From Phallusia fumigata (taxonomy: Eukaryota; Chordata; Ascidiacea; Phlebobranchia; Ascidiidae): a stretch of 64,000 nt of DNA. A program made the translations under genes and the position numbers. This document shows positions 22,193 through 34,700 of the stretch, in pieces (within the stretch, counting starts at the first letter, position 1; every line of letters starts with the position of its first letter). The notes under the pieces are model-generated. The model did not search any database and was not told the DNA's origin. It was given only the letters and a program-made list of their open reading frames with translations. The stretch is from assembly GCA_008931825.1 (NCBI GenBank), contig QXVZ01000597.1, positions 112,032-176,031 on the forward strand, in the 5' to 3' direction.

Positions 22193-25100
22193 CTACGGAA
22201 GTGAGGTGAGTCGTGTTAATAGGGGCTGAAAACTATAAGACTTGATGTGTGTGAGAGGTGTGAAGATGCATGGATTTTTGCTGATTACACTATCGTTAAA
22301 AATTATTTTTGTGTAACTTATCGCAACCAAGTTGTAAAACCTTTGTAGGTGCATTATAAGGCTCCTTAGTGCCGCCCAAATACAACTGTTAAAACCTGAG
22401 GAATTTCCCAAACAATTACGGTCGCTGCGAATAAGTTGTTTGTCGCAGTAGAATTAAATGCATAATTGTAAATTGTTTGCCCTGAGGGACAAAGACTTTT
22501 GCGCTTGTTGCATTGACTCAGCATTTTTTAAACTTTTATATTATTGCTCGTTTGCGACCCCTACCGGTGGGCATAAAATACGTTTTTAAAATAATGCATT
22601 GACTTATTTTCTGTTTTCTGCTGTAAATGTTGTTGGACTAAGCGCATGGCGTGGACGATCTAGTGTATGACTGGACAACCTGTTCGTTTTCAGTTTTGTT
22701 TGTGTTTTAACACAAGCATTTGTAGATAAGCAGATTTGTTGCAGGTTAAATTATAAGTTACAAAACGCGTCTTGAACGCGTAGTTTCCAAAACTTGCTGT
22801 CATGGGATGGAATCCCACCACAGGTTGGATTACCTAGGTCTTGTGAATGTTAGAAAAGTCGGGTCGGATTTTTTATTGTTCTAAGCGGATCGTCTATTGT
22901 AACACTTATACTTACTTGACGATCAGCGTTAAATAGCTGGAGTTGACAATTGCACTTCCTTAATGTTTAAAAACTCTTAAACTCATTTTTAAATGCGACT
23001 TCTTTGATTTCAACCTTCACTTACTTGGAGGTGTAAGTGAATCCCGTGCTGGGTTGGTGCACAGGTTATTCACGCACGTATCGGTGTTGTGACAGTCGCT
23101 ACAGGATCGACCTTCCTTGAATGGGAATCTGCATTGAAATTAAACTTAGTTGAGCGGCAGGATCGTGTTGCCGATTTAAATGTTAGTCCGCCATCCCTGA
23201 GGAATATGATTTACATTTAACTTGGAGTGTGTTGATGCTTTGTTGCTTTGCACACAAGGGACAAAGTTGACTTGCTGATGATGGAGGTCGGGTTTTTATA
23301 TTTGCGGGATTTGTTGTAGCTTACCTTGGTGAAAATTTTTAGAAAATCGAAAATTAACGAATGTATTTTGTGAAAAATACTGTGTACAATTGTGCAATAC
23401 CTTTCACATCATGTTGTCAAGAAAGTATTTTATTGGTTTTTGGACGACGGTTCTCAACATAATCTTGCATGTAAACAGAAACAGCAAGCTAACAAAACGC
23501 TTTCACAAGTACTCATTATACAGTATTTCTCCTGATCCAGAAAACACATTGCCCCAGCCCTTGTTCGATAGGAAATTCAACCAGTGAAGTCCACCTATTT
23601 ACCTGCTACGGTAGTTTCCAGCGGGTCCGTAGTTACAAATGAGAACAGTTGCAAGCTTCCAGTTGTTACCTCGCACATCAACGTTGGAACACCGGGACAC
23701 CCCACAACCTAGCCTGAAACTGTCAGCCCATACAACCTGGAAAATTAGATATTTTTGCGATAGACTAATTTTTACGCATAGCTGATTAATAATTGAGGTT
23801 CCTTGAGTCGAAAACGACACATGGTGTTCAACTGATACAGGTGTAAAGCTATTTTTAAAACTTAATTAGGACATTAAGGTTGTGGACCAGGAACTTTAAA
23901 TTAAAGACAGTTAATTATACCAGCCAAAAAGTGTGCTATAAACCATTTCTTTGGTTCACAGATAGAAATGCCCTAACAAAAAAGCTTTAAATGCAGAAAG
24001 GTAGCTTTTATTGTAGGCCTTTTCTAAGCCAATATGCCTGTGGAAAATAACTCGCATTTATCAAAAAAATAACATCCACAAGTTCTCTGGCAGCTTTGTT
24101 TTGAGTGGAACTACTTAAGTCCTGTGATTCTACACAGGCGATTTGCGAAACAAGGGTTGTTTAATCCTAATCCTTACGACAAGTTGCTTTCGTGTAACCC
24201 ACCTGGGTATAATGGCCGCACATTCGTCCTGGAACGCATTTCTGTGTCGCGTAAGTGTAGTCGCTCTTCTCAGCATCCCACAACGTCACAGCTTCAGTCA
24301 TGAACTTGTCGTCAACGTTAGGACTCGTCGTGATGTAAATATTTTCGCCGACGGAAAAGCGACTGTGACGCGCGTTCTGAAACCAGTAAATGTTTACTTA
24401 CAAAGGTGAACGGCCTACTCAGAAATCGAACCAACCACATCGGGATTTTATTTTTCAACTTGAAGGTAAATTTGTCTTGCTGGCACACTCTGTTAGTTGG
24501 GATGCAACGGTAACTTAACTTAAACTGTGGATTGCAACTATTTAAAAGAAGCACGATGTAGATAAATTGTGAAACAACTCGTTGTATTTCCAGCAACAGA
24601 AAAACTTTGCTAGGCCCTAAATTATTTGCAGGTTTGTTGTACTTAAATGCAACGCGGAAGGTCGGCTCTAATCAGGGTCCACATGTTTTTACAAGAATGG
24701 CATACATTGTTATCACAAATAGATAGTGCTTCAGATGCTAAAAGCAATATGACAACGCCACGTGCGAAGTCAAGTCTAATCGCGGGCTAGTTTCCCAGTA
24801 AGACGCTTGCACGAAACCACAAAACGAGCGCTAAACTTGTCATCCTTAGCATCCTCAGTCTACTGCATGTCGGATTGAGACTGTGACAACTGAGGGTGTG
24901 TTTTTACCTGGTTGTGTGAGAAGAGACAGTTGGTAGAGTAACGTTGAGCCACGTTCTGCAATTCATTGTCCCAAGTCATTTTCTTCATATTGGTTGCTGT
25001 CGGTTTCACTATTGACCTCGCGAAGTTGTGTTTGTCAACCAGCAGCTTTTTCAAATTTTCTGAAAGAATGTTAAAATAAAACCTGTGTAAATTGTGCCGG

Positions 25101-26235
25101 TTTGGTGTTTGTTTTCGCTATCAGGGAACAACGCCGAATTTTTCTGAGCTGTCTGCTTTTTCTGTAGCACTGGTTAATTATAAATGTTCGGTGGCCTCAC
25201 CAGGGATGAAATGCTGTTTTATCAGTCCCGGAGCAATCAGAGGTGCAGGTCCCTCTATGGATGAGTTGAGAGGTAGTGATTCTCCCATCCATCTGTGAAT
25301 ACAAATTTTTTTGTGAATAATTTTAGATAAAAAATTCATTTGAACTCTGCTCTTCAGGGCAAATACATGAATGTGTTGAAACCTTTACATAAACGTGTAT
25401 GGTTCTAACTAACGTTTGTTCTATATCAGGTGTGGCCCACGCGTCAATTGCGGTCGACCGACCGACCGTCTCGTCTTGATTGGTCGATCGCGTCAGGTTT
25501 TATGTTGGCTTCACAAGGTTTTCAACATTAAAATTTTCAATCAATCAAAATACTTATGGAAAAATATCCATTGACCGGTTGGTTACATTTATACTGCTTC
25601 TTGAGATACAACCCAAAACAAAACAGCCGCAATGGTAAAATTATGTTTTGCGGGACGCATTTTTCCAATTGTAAATGTAACTCTGTACCTACCAGTCGAT
25701 CGTGCATAAATAAAACTTTTGGCCTTTATTTTGCGTAGAGGAACTCTGGTACTACATCGTCTACTAACAGTCGTTATTAAAGCCTTTGTTTTATGGGATA
25801 AAAATTAAAATGTGTGTGAATTGCTTTGCTGTCTCAGGCCAAGTGCTTACATGCCGCGAGCATTGCTTTGAGCCACACTGCTACATCGCTTGCATTACGC
25901 GCAGACATTCCGCCTAAGGTTTTAAGTCAATTTACTGGCAAGCCTGATATCTTCCGGTCTTTGTAAGACGGTGTTATGACTGGAAGCACGTGTTTTTGCC
26001 CTTTCTTACAGAAGATTTGGCATGAAGTACACACCCCGTTATGTATGGTTACCGAGTAGTCGGCTGCTAATCAAAAACCACTGTTCAAGCATGCATTCTC
26101 CAGCTAAAACCATCATAGTATTATAAAACTCCATACGTACCCTATTGTACTATCGATAATATCTTCCGTACTCTGCGTTGAAGATCGGGCAATTCCACAG
26201 ACCAGAGCATAGCAAAATGCCAACCTCAATTCCAT
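21308..26235 (-). CDS. CT3: short secreted CAP-hinge-TSP1x2 protein, 355 aa
   Basis: Complete eight-exon gene: 26141-26235, 25201-25292, 24908-25059, 24203-24376, 23603-23736, 23025-23128, 22022-22192 and 21308-21453. The joined length is 1,068 bases (356 codons with TAG at 21308-21310), in phase throughout. This is the smallest member: signal peptide, linker, CAP, hinge and two TSP1 repeats. The CAP domain is the most canonical (KHNFAR, VGENIYIT, WDAEK, CGHYTQ, ICNYGPAGN). The reading frame closes three bases into what is an intron donor in the paralogues (TCAG|GTTAG), so the terminal exon appears to be made by reading through a lost splice site. No transmembrane or GPI tail is seen. Secretion is inferred from the N terminus. 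Confidence 0.88.
23025..23128 (-). other. CT3 CRISP-like hinge exon
   Basis: RFPFKEGRSCSDCHNTDTC then VNNLCTNPARD; four Cys at hinge spacing, phase 2 in and phase 1 out (CCAA|GTAAGTG). Confidence 0.88.
23603..25059 (-). other. CT3 CAP domain, three exons, intact tetrad
   Basis: Exons 24908-25059 (DKHNFARSIV, MKKMTWDNELQ), 24203-24376 (FSVGENIYIT, LWDAEKSDYTY, GRMCGHYTQ) and 23603-23736 (VWADSFRLGCGVSRC, VLICNYGPAGNY). His, Glu, Glu and His of the CAP cavity are all at consensus positions. Confidence 0.92.
24060..24110 (+). repeat. diverged copy of the CTCTCTGGCA repeat end
   Basis: ACAAGTTCTCTGGCAGCTTT resembles the right ends at 8,065-8,084 and 54,722-54,742, preceded by AAAAAATAAC as at 54,690. 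It lies in a CT3 intron. Confidence 0.3.
26141..26235 (-). other. CT3 signal-peptide exon
   Basis: MELRLAFCYALVCGIARSST begins 31 codons plus two bases, ending at GG|GTACGT. It joins in phase with linker exon 25201-25292 (WMGESLPLNSSIEGPAP). The hydrophobic core is short but clear. The 0.85 kb intron is the main uncertainty. Confidence 0.72.
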
Positions 26236-28496
26236 GTGTGTTTCGCGTCGTAAACACTTCGAATGAATCGAGTTTCACCACGATCGCTGACACAAATTCC
26301 CGGGCGTGTACCTTGTAATTAAGCCGCTTTTGTAAATGTTATGATGCTGAATTTGATCACGGAATTGTTGCAGGGACGCCTAATGTGGGTCAGTAAGCTA
26401 GCTTTGTGTACTCAACAAATGCCCAATGTTTTTGTAAACACCTTTCACTAAATTGTTTCAAAATATTCACTTCCTACTGTGAATGCATGAAATAAGGTTT
26501 AATGAGATTTTTAGTCTATTTATAACGATTGGTGGGGTTGACTGGGTAAATATTGTTTGCAAACTCGTTTTGACGACTTACCGTAGCTAAAATGCACAAA
26601 ATTAGCCTTCGTGTGGCTGAATGCTTACAAAGCTGTTTACGGCTGCTTGGTTGCTAGGAAGTTTTTGACGATTACGTCTTTCACGAACGTTTGTTATTGA
26701 GATGACTAAGCACAGATCCAAAGCTTGGCGATTCTCATAACACAATAGGCAAGTATAGTGTAGCTTCAACTTTATGTGAGTAAAAACTATCTTTCAGCGA
26801 CCTGAGCACGTTCACAGCCGAGTTCACACTTCGCTTTATGGCAGGACCAACCCATTACCTTAATCTGTTTATCACTCATTTGCCGGTTGCCTCGAAACTA
26901 ACGACTCACCTCAACTATCTTAACCTGCGTACGGTGTCAATTATTCAGCGCATTTTATTCAGGTACCTGATCATTTCTGCTTACCGCCCTGTAGCACATG
27001 CCAGGGTGACTGCGACCACGTTTTGTGCAACCTGGAAGCGCCTACACACGTAGGAGCGGCGTCATAACCGGTTGTAAGCCTCAGCGATCACTAGCGACGT
27101 ATAAGGCTTAAGAATGCCAACTGTTTTTAATGCCCTGTTACTAAAACTGCGCGCTGAGCCTTTTAGCGTATCAGAGTTGTTCCTCTAAACATTGTGTTCA
27201 AGAAAAATCGCACTCCTAACGAGTCTAGCCAGTGATGTGATTCGAAATTACGACAGACCTCACATATGAATAAGCGCTTATCATTCATAAGGTGTTTTTT
27301 AACTCTATCTTTAAAACATTATAGTCTCACAAATACCTCCCATTACCGCACCACAAAAGGTGAGCAGGCAACTTGCTAACCAAACGTTTGGCGTTCAAAT
27401 TCATTTTAAAGATACTTTGTGATAGATGGTGACATTTAGGTATTTTATTTGCATACTATTTGGTAGTTTGAACAATATGCAAATAACTCCGTACAGGTGA
27501 GAACACGAATCGTTTAACTACATGCTACAGGCGCTTCCCAAGGCCACCTTGATGCAAACTGCGGGTAGACTCGGTTATTAAACTTTCACCTGGATTTTTT
27601 TAATTAAAACATTGTACAACCGATCAGCCACGGCATTAAGATCAGCACCTCTAGATAATCAAAAATTAAGTTGAATTGTTTTTCTCTGTCTTTTTACCAA
27701 GTTTTCAGAGGTCCTAATGCCCTTTTGAATATATTTATTATTATTTTAAAACTGAACTCAAACCTGTGATATCTGTTAAGGTTATGGGTACTACCTTTAT
27801 AAAGATTTCATTGAAAATTTTACTGGAGCTGACGTACCCATTTGATCCATTAAAAAGGAACGACATCACTGTGTTGTTTCAGCAATTTAATCGCTACAGT
27901 GGAAAAATGTACTCTTACACATTAATATTGCGACAATCCAAAACAATATTGCACGAAAATATCGAAAATTCAACTTAAAATCACAGCTGGTGTTTCTTTG
28001 ACATGAAACTAGTGTCAAATTTAAATCATTAAATACTGACCAATTTAAAAAAACAAAAGTACAGACGTTAAGCAAAAATGAAAAAGATTTCTTGCAATTA
28101 AATTGCATAGTCACAACGTACCGATATATACTTTGTCATGATATTAATTAGAGATGTATAAATAGTGTTTCAAAAGGGAACATCGCTTTTTAAGGTTCGA
28201 AATAACTTCAGCCAACCCAGATCACGACACGTCTTCAGTTACAGATGGAATTGCGAAGTTGCCAACAATTGCGTCATAACGCGGGATGCCGTCAGCATTT
28301 GGCACCAATGTAGAATGTCACAAGTTAACTTACGACCATGCTTCGTGCAGTCAACCATGACATCCGATATTCAAAGATCAAGCTTACTTTGAATTTGAAC
28401 AAAACAAGATTTGTTGACGTTTTTTTAACTATTTGTCACGCTTCGCTGCAGAAAACTGGCTTCGGTAACCCGTTTGCTCGCATTACCGTATCACTT
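26236..28496. other. intergenic: CT3 upstream to CT4 3' flank
   Basis: About 2.3 kb with no supportable gene. It should hold the CT3 promoter and the CT4 3' untranslated region. No clear AATAAA is seen within 300 bases of the CT4 stop codon. Confidence 0.55.
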
Positions 28497-28714
28497 TCAA
28501 TGCAGCACAATAACGACAATACATGTGGCTAGAATATGAACTAAAAGTGTGAAGCCTCGTGTTAAAGTTGCGCCGCCTGTTGATGTCGTGGTGGTGACTT
28601 GTCCGTTCCCAAATGCTTTCTCTTTTTCTGTGTTAATTATTTTGGTCGGTTTTGGTTGAATTTCGGGTTTAAGTGTGACGGTTGGTTTTTCGACATCGGG
28701 ATCCTTTCTGTCCG
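28497..28714 (-). other. CT4 terminal exon: stalk and GPI-like signal
   Basis: Seventy-two codons with stop. A Pro/Lys/Thr-rich segment (KPTVTLKPEIQPKPTK) is followed by a Thr/Ser/Gly run (TTTTSTGGATLTRG) and a hydrophobic end with no charged residue after it. That is the classic order for GPI attachment. No TSP1 sequence is present. Confidence 0.8.
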
Positions 28715-31700
28715 CTGTGAAAATGATGTAAAATTGAAGCATATTTGCGTTGCAATATTTTACTAAACTAAAACTAAATTTTTGTCTTTACAAAACTGAC
28801 AAAACGACCAAATAGTTTGTGGTTGTGTTGAGTTTGCCGAAGCGTGCTTCCCTATCGTGCTTTCACAACTCTTCGTTTCGTGATTCTTCATTACCACAAG
28901 TTGTGGTTCACTAAACCTTCACGTATAAACTAGGCTGTTTTATCCAAAAAGTCAACAAATTTAGTTGGTAACAATGGCGTGTAAAGTGTTAACACTTACG
29001 TGGACAACCCGTTGGATTGCAAATTTCAACGCCACTTCTTGATCCGAAGCAAGTCGAGCCGCTATTTCCTCGATTACAGGTCCTAAACCTTCTTCTAATT
29101 CCTCCGCCGCAAGTTTTTGAGCAAGCTGACCATGTGCCCCATGATGCCCAAGCTGAAATATAGAAATTCTTGGTTAATTCATAGCTTATGATCAACACTA
29201 CTTGCATAATGGGAGAGGTTGAACGGATTGTTTTAGTATTTAGTTTCTTGCTCCTGAGTTTCTTGCTTTCGAATTCTACTAAGATTTAAGCTTTAGGGTT
29301 AGGGTAAGGCATCGATTCTTGCCTAAGCATTGTGGAAAAGCTGATCAGAATTATAACCCATAACTCTGCGCAAAGCTTGTCGACCAATCAAATGGTTATC
29401 TGTGTAAGGTGTTTTAATACCATTACCCAATATAGCATCTCCTTTTTACTTTTACTTCGGAACTAGGGAAAATCTTGTTTTAGCTCTAATAACGCCTAAT
29501 TCTTGACACATGGAAGAGGTATTTACTCAACAACATCACACAAAGGCACAACGTTTCGACACTTACCCGACGTGGTGCATGTCATCAAAGTGCACGATGC
29601 CTTTTCCTCGTTCTGTCCCACACAGTTTCCCCCAAAACAGATTCGTCTCCGCAACTTTGTCCCAGCCCCGCAAGTCCTTGTGCAACTGCTCCACTGGGTC
29701 CATGGAGAGTAATATCCTGCTTTCGGGGTCACCGCGGCAGCTTAACAAAGAAAATTGAAAGTTAGACGATCAGATAATATAAGATTATAGTCTGAATGCT
29801 GAACTAAACTGTTTGGATTAAGACGAAACGGGGATAAAGAGTTGTTGGTATGTCTAAATTTGGTATTAAAAGGCTTGTCAGGTTGGGTGGTGTATAATAA
29901 CGTAACAAAGAAACCACATGAAGTTAAAATTGGCGTTGAAACCGGATGTTAACCCAGGTTTTGACCGCAAACTTCAAACAAATTTTATTAATCCACGCCC
30001 TTAAAGTTTGGTTCAAAGGTAAAACTCCTACGTAACGACACCAACATAACAAAGTTTGTTTGTCATCTGATGCCCAACCTTTCACTACTAACAACTTACT
30101 TGTGCAAGTCTGTGTGTTGCAACTTCCCGATGACGTAGGAAGACCGGCACAGTCCACATCTTTTCCAGTGCTGCAGATTCTTCTTCTAGTTCTCCTTCCA
30201 GTCCCACAAGGTTTGGAGCAGGCTCCCCACGTCTGCCATGGTTGCCATGCTGCAAACAAAAAACTTTGTTGGGATGATGTCGTCGTGAAACAAGAGATGT
30301 TCATGTTTAACATCGCCTATCATGCACTTTATGTGGCTACGTTACGTTGCAGACTGTGTTTAAAAGATGATATATTGACTGAAAAAGATGATAAAATTCG
30401 AATGAAATATATTTTACTGTGGGTCAGTAGGATGCCTTTAACCTAGCCGGACATAGGCAGTCAAAGTTTTTGCTGAAGTACATTTTCATTTAAAGATTTG
30501 TTTAATCAGTAGTCAGGACCACAAGCGTTTTTGGAAATGGTTTCAATACCACGTTTTGAAACTGCATTGGTCATAGGAAAGAGCCTCGAACCTAGTGATG
30601 ACTGATAAATAAAGGCGTTGTTCGTAAGGCGTTTGGGCCTATCCTACATTATACTAAGTGGTTCATCCATGCTCTCGTTGTGACGTCACATCCGGATATA
30701 TTGTCGCTTACTTGGAACAGAACAGGGGCTTGTGTTGCACTGTGACGTCATAATAGCAGAACCTGAACATTGCGCGTTCTTTCCAGAGCTACAAACGCGT
30801 TTCCTTGTTCGTCGCCCGGCACCACACAATTTCGAACATCGACCCCACGTTTGCCATTGTTCCCAAGCTGAAAGAAAGTAAACATTCTCATCAAGTACTT
30901 GTTGATTTATTTCGTTTCCTTGACTTCGGTTCCTTGCTATGACTAATACTGACAATGGGCTTGGTTTGACACAGTTGCTGCAACTGCAGTGAACACCGCA
31001 AGCGCGCAGCTAACGTCTTGTGCTTGATGAATTCACAAATGTGGAAGGAAGTAGTTAACACATGTATTATCTCCGAAGCTGCTTAATTAAAGTTACCAAG
31101 ACTGAGTTACAACACGTACACAAGTCAAGCTATTATCCCCAAAAAACTACATAGTTATTGTTCTAAAACGCAATTAAAAAATACAAAAGAATTATCAGTT
31201 GCGTCAAATTGCATTAAACTTAATGATGTTAAGTGGCCCTGGCATTGGTTGTCACTTACTTGGACATGTTTGTGTGTTGCACGCTGACGATGACGTCGAT
31301 AATCCGTTGCAGTCGCGGTTATTCCCCGTGCTGCAAGTGCGCCCTCTAGTGCGCCTCCCTCTTCCACACGTCACTGTGCACGAGCCCCAGTTTTGCCATG
31401 CGCTCCATGCTGTAATTAATTGAACGTGATGAAAATTTTTACCGAAAATCTTACGTACACAAACAAGTGCAACATTAGTGTTTTGAATTAGGGTTGCTTC
31501 GTCGTTGCCGTCTCTTTGTGTAAGGTTTGCTCTGTGTGCAGATGGGACGCAACAGGTGGTAGTTGTATAACGAAATTGTAGGAAGCCCGATGTATACCGA
31601 GGTTGTAAGGTGGAATTTCTGGCAGTTTGAGTTTTGCAGATGAAATCAATTACAGTAAGAAGATACAAACCAGTACTTGCGTAAAAACATTTCAACGTTT

Positions 31701-34700
31701 CGAATGATGATGGCAACAACGTTGGTCTAAGTCTGACTTGACTGTTCTTATTAAGACTATTTAAAACCGTAATCTGTGAACCGAAATCTATTCCCTAATG
31801 AAACAGTGTTGTGTTTACGGATTTTAGGGGGTTTTCTGCGGGCAAGCTCTTCAACAAATACATGAATACCTCTGCCAGCAAAAACTTAGTATAGCAGTAA
31901 CAAAACACTACACCCACCAGCACATGCTTGTTCATTGCAAGCAGAGCTAGACGTCGAGCTTCCAGTGCAATCGCTTGTTTTCCCCGTGCTGCATACCCGT
32001 GACCTTGACCTTCGACCTGCACCGCATGTGCTTGAACAAGCTCCCCAGGTTTGCCAAGGTCTCCAGGCTGAAATAAACATCCGTCGTGAGATTTGCAAGT
32101 ATAAATTGAAATATTCAGGAAAAGCCCTGCTGATGACACGAGGATTTTATGTAATATCCATAGTACGCAGTTAGTAACAACAGACAGTTCATATGTTTGT
32201 ATGTGCTGCACTATGGTTGCCTGATTTGTGCAGAATCTCTCTAAAACTTTATGTTGCTGGGTTTATAATCTTTGGAACAGCAACGAATACACGAACGCTT
32301 AAACGCTTTGCTTGTCAACTAGTCCCTGAAATCCGATTGGATCAGTAGCAAAGTCTATGTTACTTTCAGTCAAATACAATCGCGTTTTTAGTCTCCATTT
32401 AATCCATTTACACGAAAGTCTCGGACTAGAAAAATTAAGCCTATGTTGGGATTTAAACCCACATCCCAATACTTTTACTAAATGATGCGAATACACCTTT
32501 TGCATGCCTAGCGTGCAGTGGGATTTCTATTTCAATTTGTTTTTATTCACACTTACTTGCTGGGGCTTTAGTTGTTCCACAAGCACCAGGACAAGGTCTG
32601 TACACTCCTGCTCCCGAATCTCCGCAGTCTTTCGGTGCAAACGTGTTGCAAGTTCTCTCCCATTTCGCCCATCCCCAACTTCCACATGTAGTAGCGCTGC
32701 ATGGACTCGTTTCCGTCCACTGCGACCATTGGGCGTCTACACAAAGTTAAATTATTAGTTAAATGGTTGTTTGTAATGGTCAATCACGCCTAAAGATGTG
32801 AGATTAGTGACTGAATTGCTGTTGGCAGGGTTGGCAGGGTTGGCAGGGTTGGCAGGGTTGGCAGGGTTGGCAGGGTTGGCAGGGTTGGCAGGGTTGGCAG
32901 GGTTGGTGGGGTTGGCGGGGTTGGCGCTGTTGGTGGGGTTGGTGAGGTTGGTTTACTGCGGTTGGATGTTTTTATGGTTTTTTCCTTGGTTTGTTTTGAA
33001 TTGTTTGATAGTTAACTGAGATTGAGTTTGTACTTTGTTTATTTCTGTAAACTAATTTCAACCAGTAAGCTTATTGTGGGTTTTGGTGTGTTTGCGAAAA
33101 TTAATTTGTCTTTGTCGTGCGTTGTTTAAACACAGCAAAACGTTTTGGGACAAGAACTTATTGCAGTCTTAGCGTCTTGATGCCACCCGGGCCAATTAGA
33201 AGGAAGTGGATTTCAATTAATAACTTCGGACTATTGCAATTAAAACATATGCTTATTCAAACTCTGTCTGCTTACTGGTCGGCTTGGCGGCGCTCCTGAT
33301 GGGATTCGTGCAAAGTTTTTTCTGGCAGGTGTCGCCTTTTGCACATTGGCTACATGGAGTTCCCACCTTATACGGTTGCCTGTGAATATAACATTGTTTA
33401 TACACGTGCCTTAAATAACAAAAACGTATTCAATAAAATACTTAAATATGCGCCCTCGGATAGAATCATTTGAACAGGTAGCATGACAGCATAAAAAAGT
33501 ACTTTACTGGCATTTAGTACTGGAAAAACAAATCACTACGTACTAGCAGATGACAACAATGTTTTACCCGTTTGTGCTCTGTACAGTTAAACAGCGTTTG
33601 CAAGTAGTGCAACCAGTTGGGCATTCAGTAAAGCACATGTGCAGTAGTTGTGTTTCAAGTCACTAACTGAATTCCTAATTCAACTTGGGCAAGTCTAACC
33701 TTCCTTGAATGTTGCCTCCTGGTCCGTAGTTGCAGATCAGTATAGTCGCGTCTCGATAGATTGTCGTCCTAACTTTAATTTGCGAACATAAACTTGCTCC
33801 GCATCCGACTTTGAAAGTGTCGGCCCATACGTTCTGCAAAATCAACACACCAACATCAGCATCATAAAACTGTGTTTAAACCGGAAACGTAGGGACTGCT
33901 TTTTGGCATTTTAAGGCCCCGAAAAGCCTAATGGCCTGACACATAGAATAAAATATTTGAAAACCTAATAAAGTGAAGTGTTTATTACGATCCAGTTTTA
34001 ACTTGAGGTGTTTCATATTTATTAACTTGCCAAAAATTCCATGCAGCGCTTGAAAATGCTGGAAAACAGAGCAATTGACGTGTCAATTTTACTGTTTTAC
34101 TTACAAATCCCGTTTTAAACTGCCTTATGAGCTACCGAAGGACGCTTGTCGGGTTCGGGAACTAGTCAGCAATTTAATGTATCCACAATTCGCTTTTCTG
34201 GCATATGATTTTCTGATAAACTCTACCTGTGTGTAGTGGCCGCACAATCTACCCGGCGTGCAGTCTCCGTTCGAAAAGGTGTAATCCTTCTTTTCCCCTT
34301 CCCACGCCCACACTGAACCGTTGGCGTATCGCAAGTTGAAAGGGCGGTGGGTGGAAAGAAAAATATTTTCACCCACGTAGAACCTTAAGTGCTTGCGATT
34401 CTGTGAATTAAGTTGTCCAAGTTAACGTTTGAAACGATTGATGTCCAGCAAGATTATTTTGCCTAATCGATTCCTGAATAGAGTACAGGGTTAAAAATAA
34501 ATCGATTTTGGATCGAATTCTGGCTGTTGATTATGTAATGTCTGTATGACTTGTCGGGTGTTAGTGCATTTAGCACCCTTTTATGTAGATATGAACATGC
34601 AGTAGTTGAACAGTCATTGCGTAACTCGACTTGATATGACAGAGAGCTTGCTATTATTAGACAAGCACAATGAAAAAAAAAACGAAAGTGAAACCAATTG

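Larger units (their letters stand above)
29000..32736 (-). other. CT4 TSP1 array: seven repeats
   Basis: In order: an aberrant repeat 1 (32557-32736: WSQWTETSPCSATTCGS), then WRPWQTWGACSSTCGAGR, WSAWQNWGSCTVTCGRGR, WEQWQTWGRCSKLCGAGR, WQPWQTWGACSKPCGTGR, YYSPWTQWSSCTRTCGAG and WASWGTWSACSKTCGGGI. Repeats 2-5 are very alike (CSTGK/N..DC.G...SS..CN.Q.C) and lie about 550-660 bases apart, so they look like local exon duplications. Repeats 4 and 5 lack the Ser/Thr of CSxTC. Confidence 0.9.

Noticed and set aside
32798-33019. Open frame encoding a LAGLAG repeat protein
   Set aside because: It is the translation of the 9-bp minisatellite inside a CT4 intron on the opposite strand.
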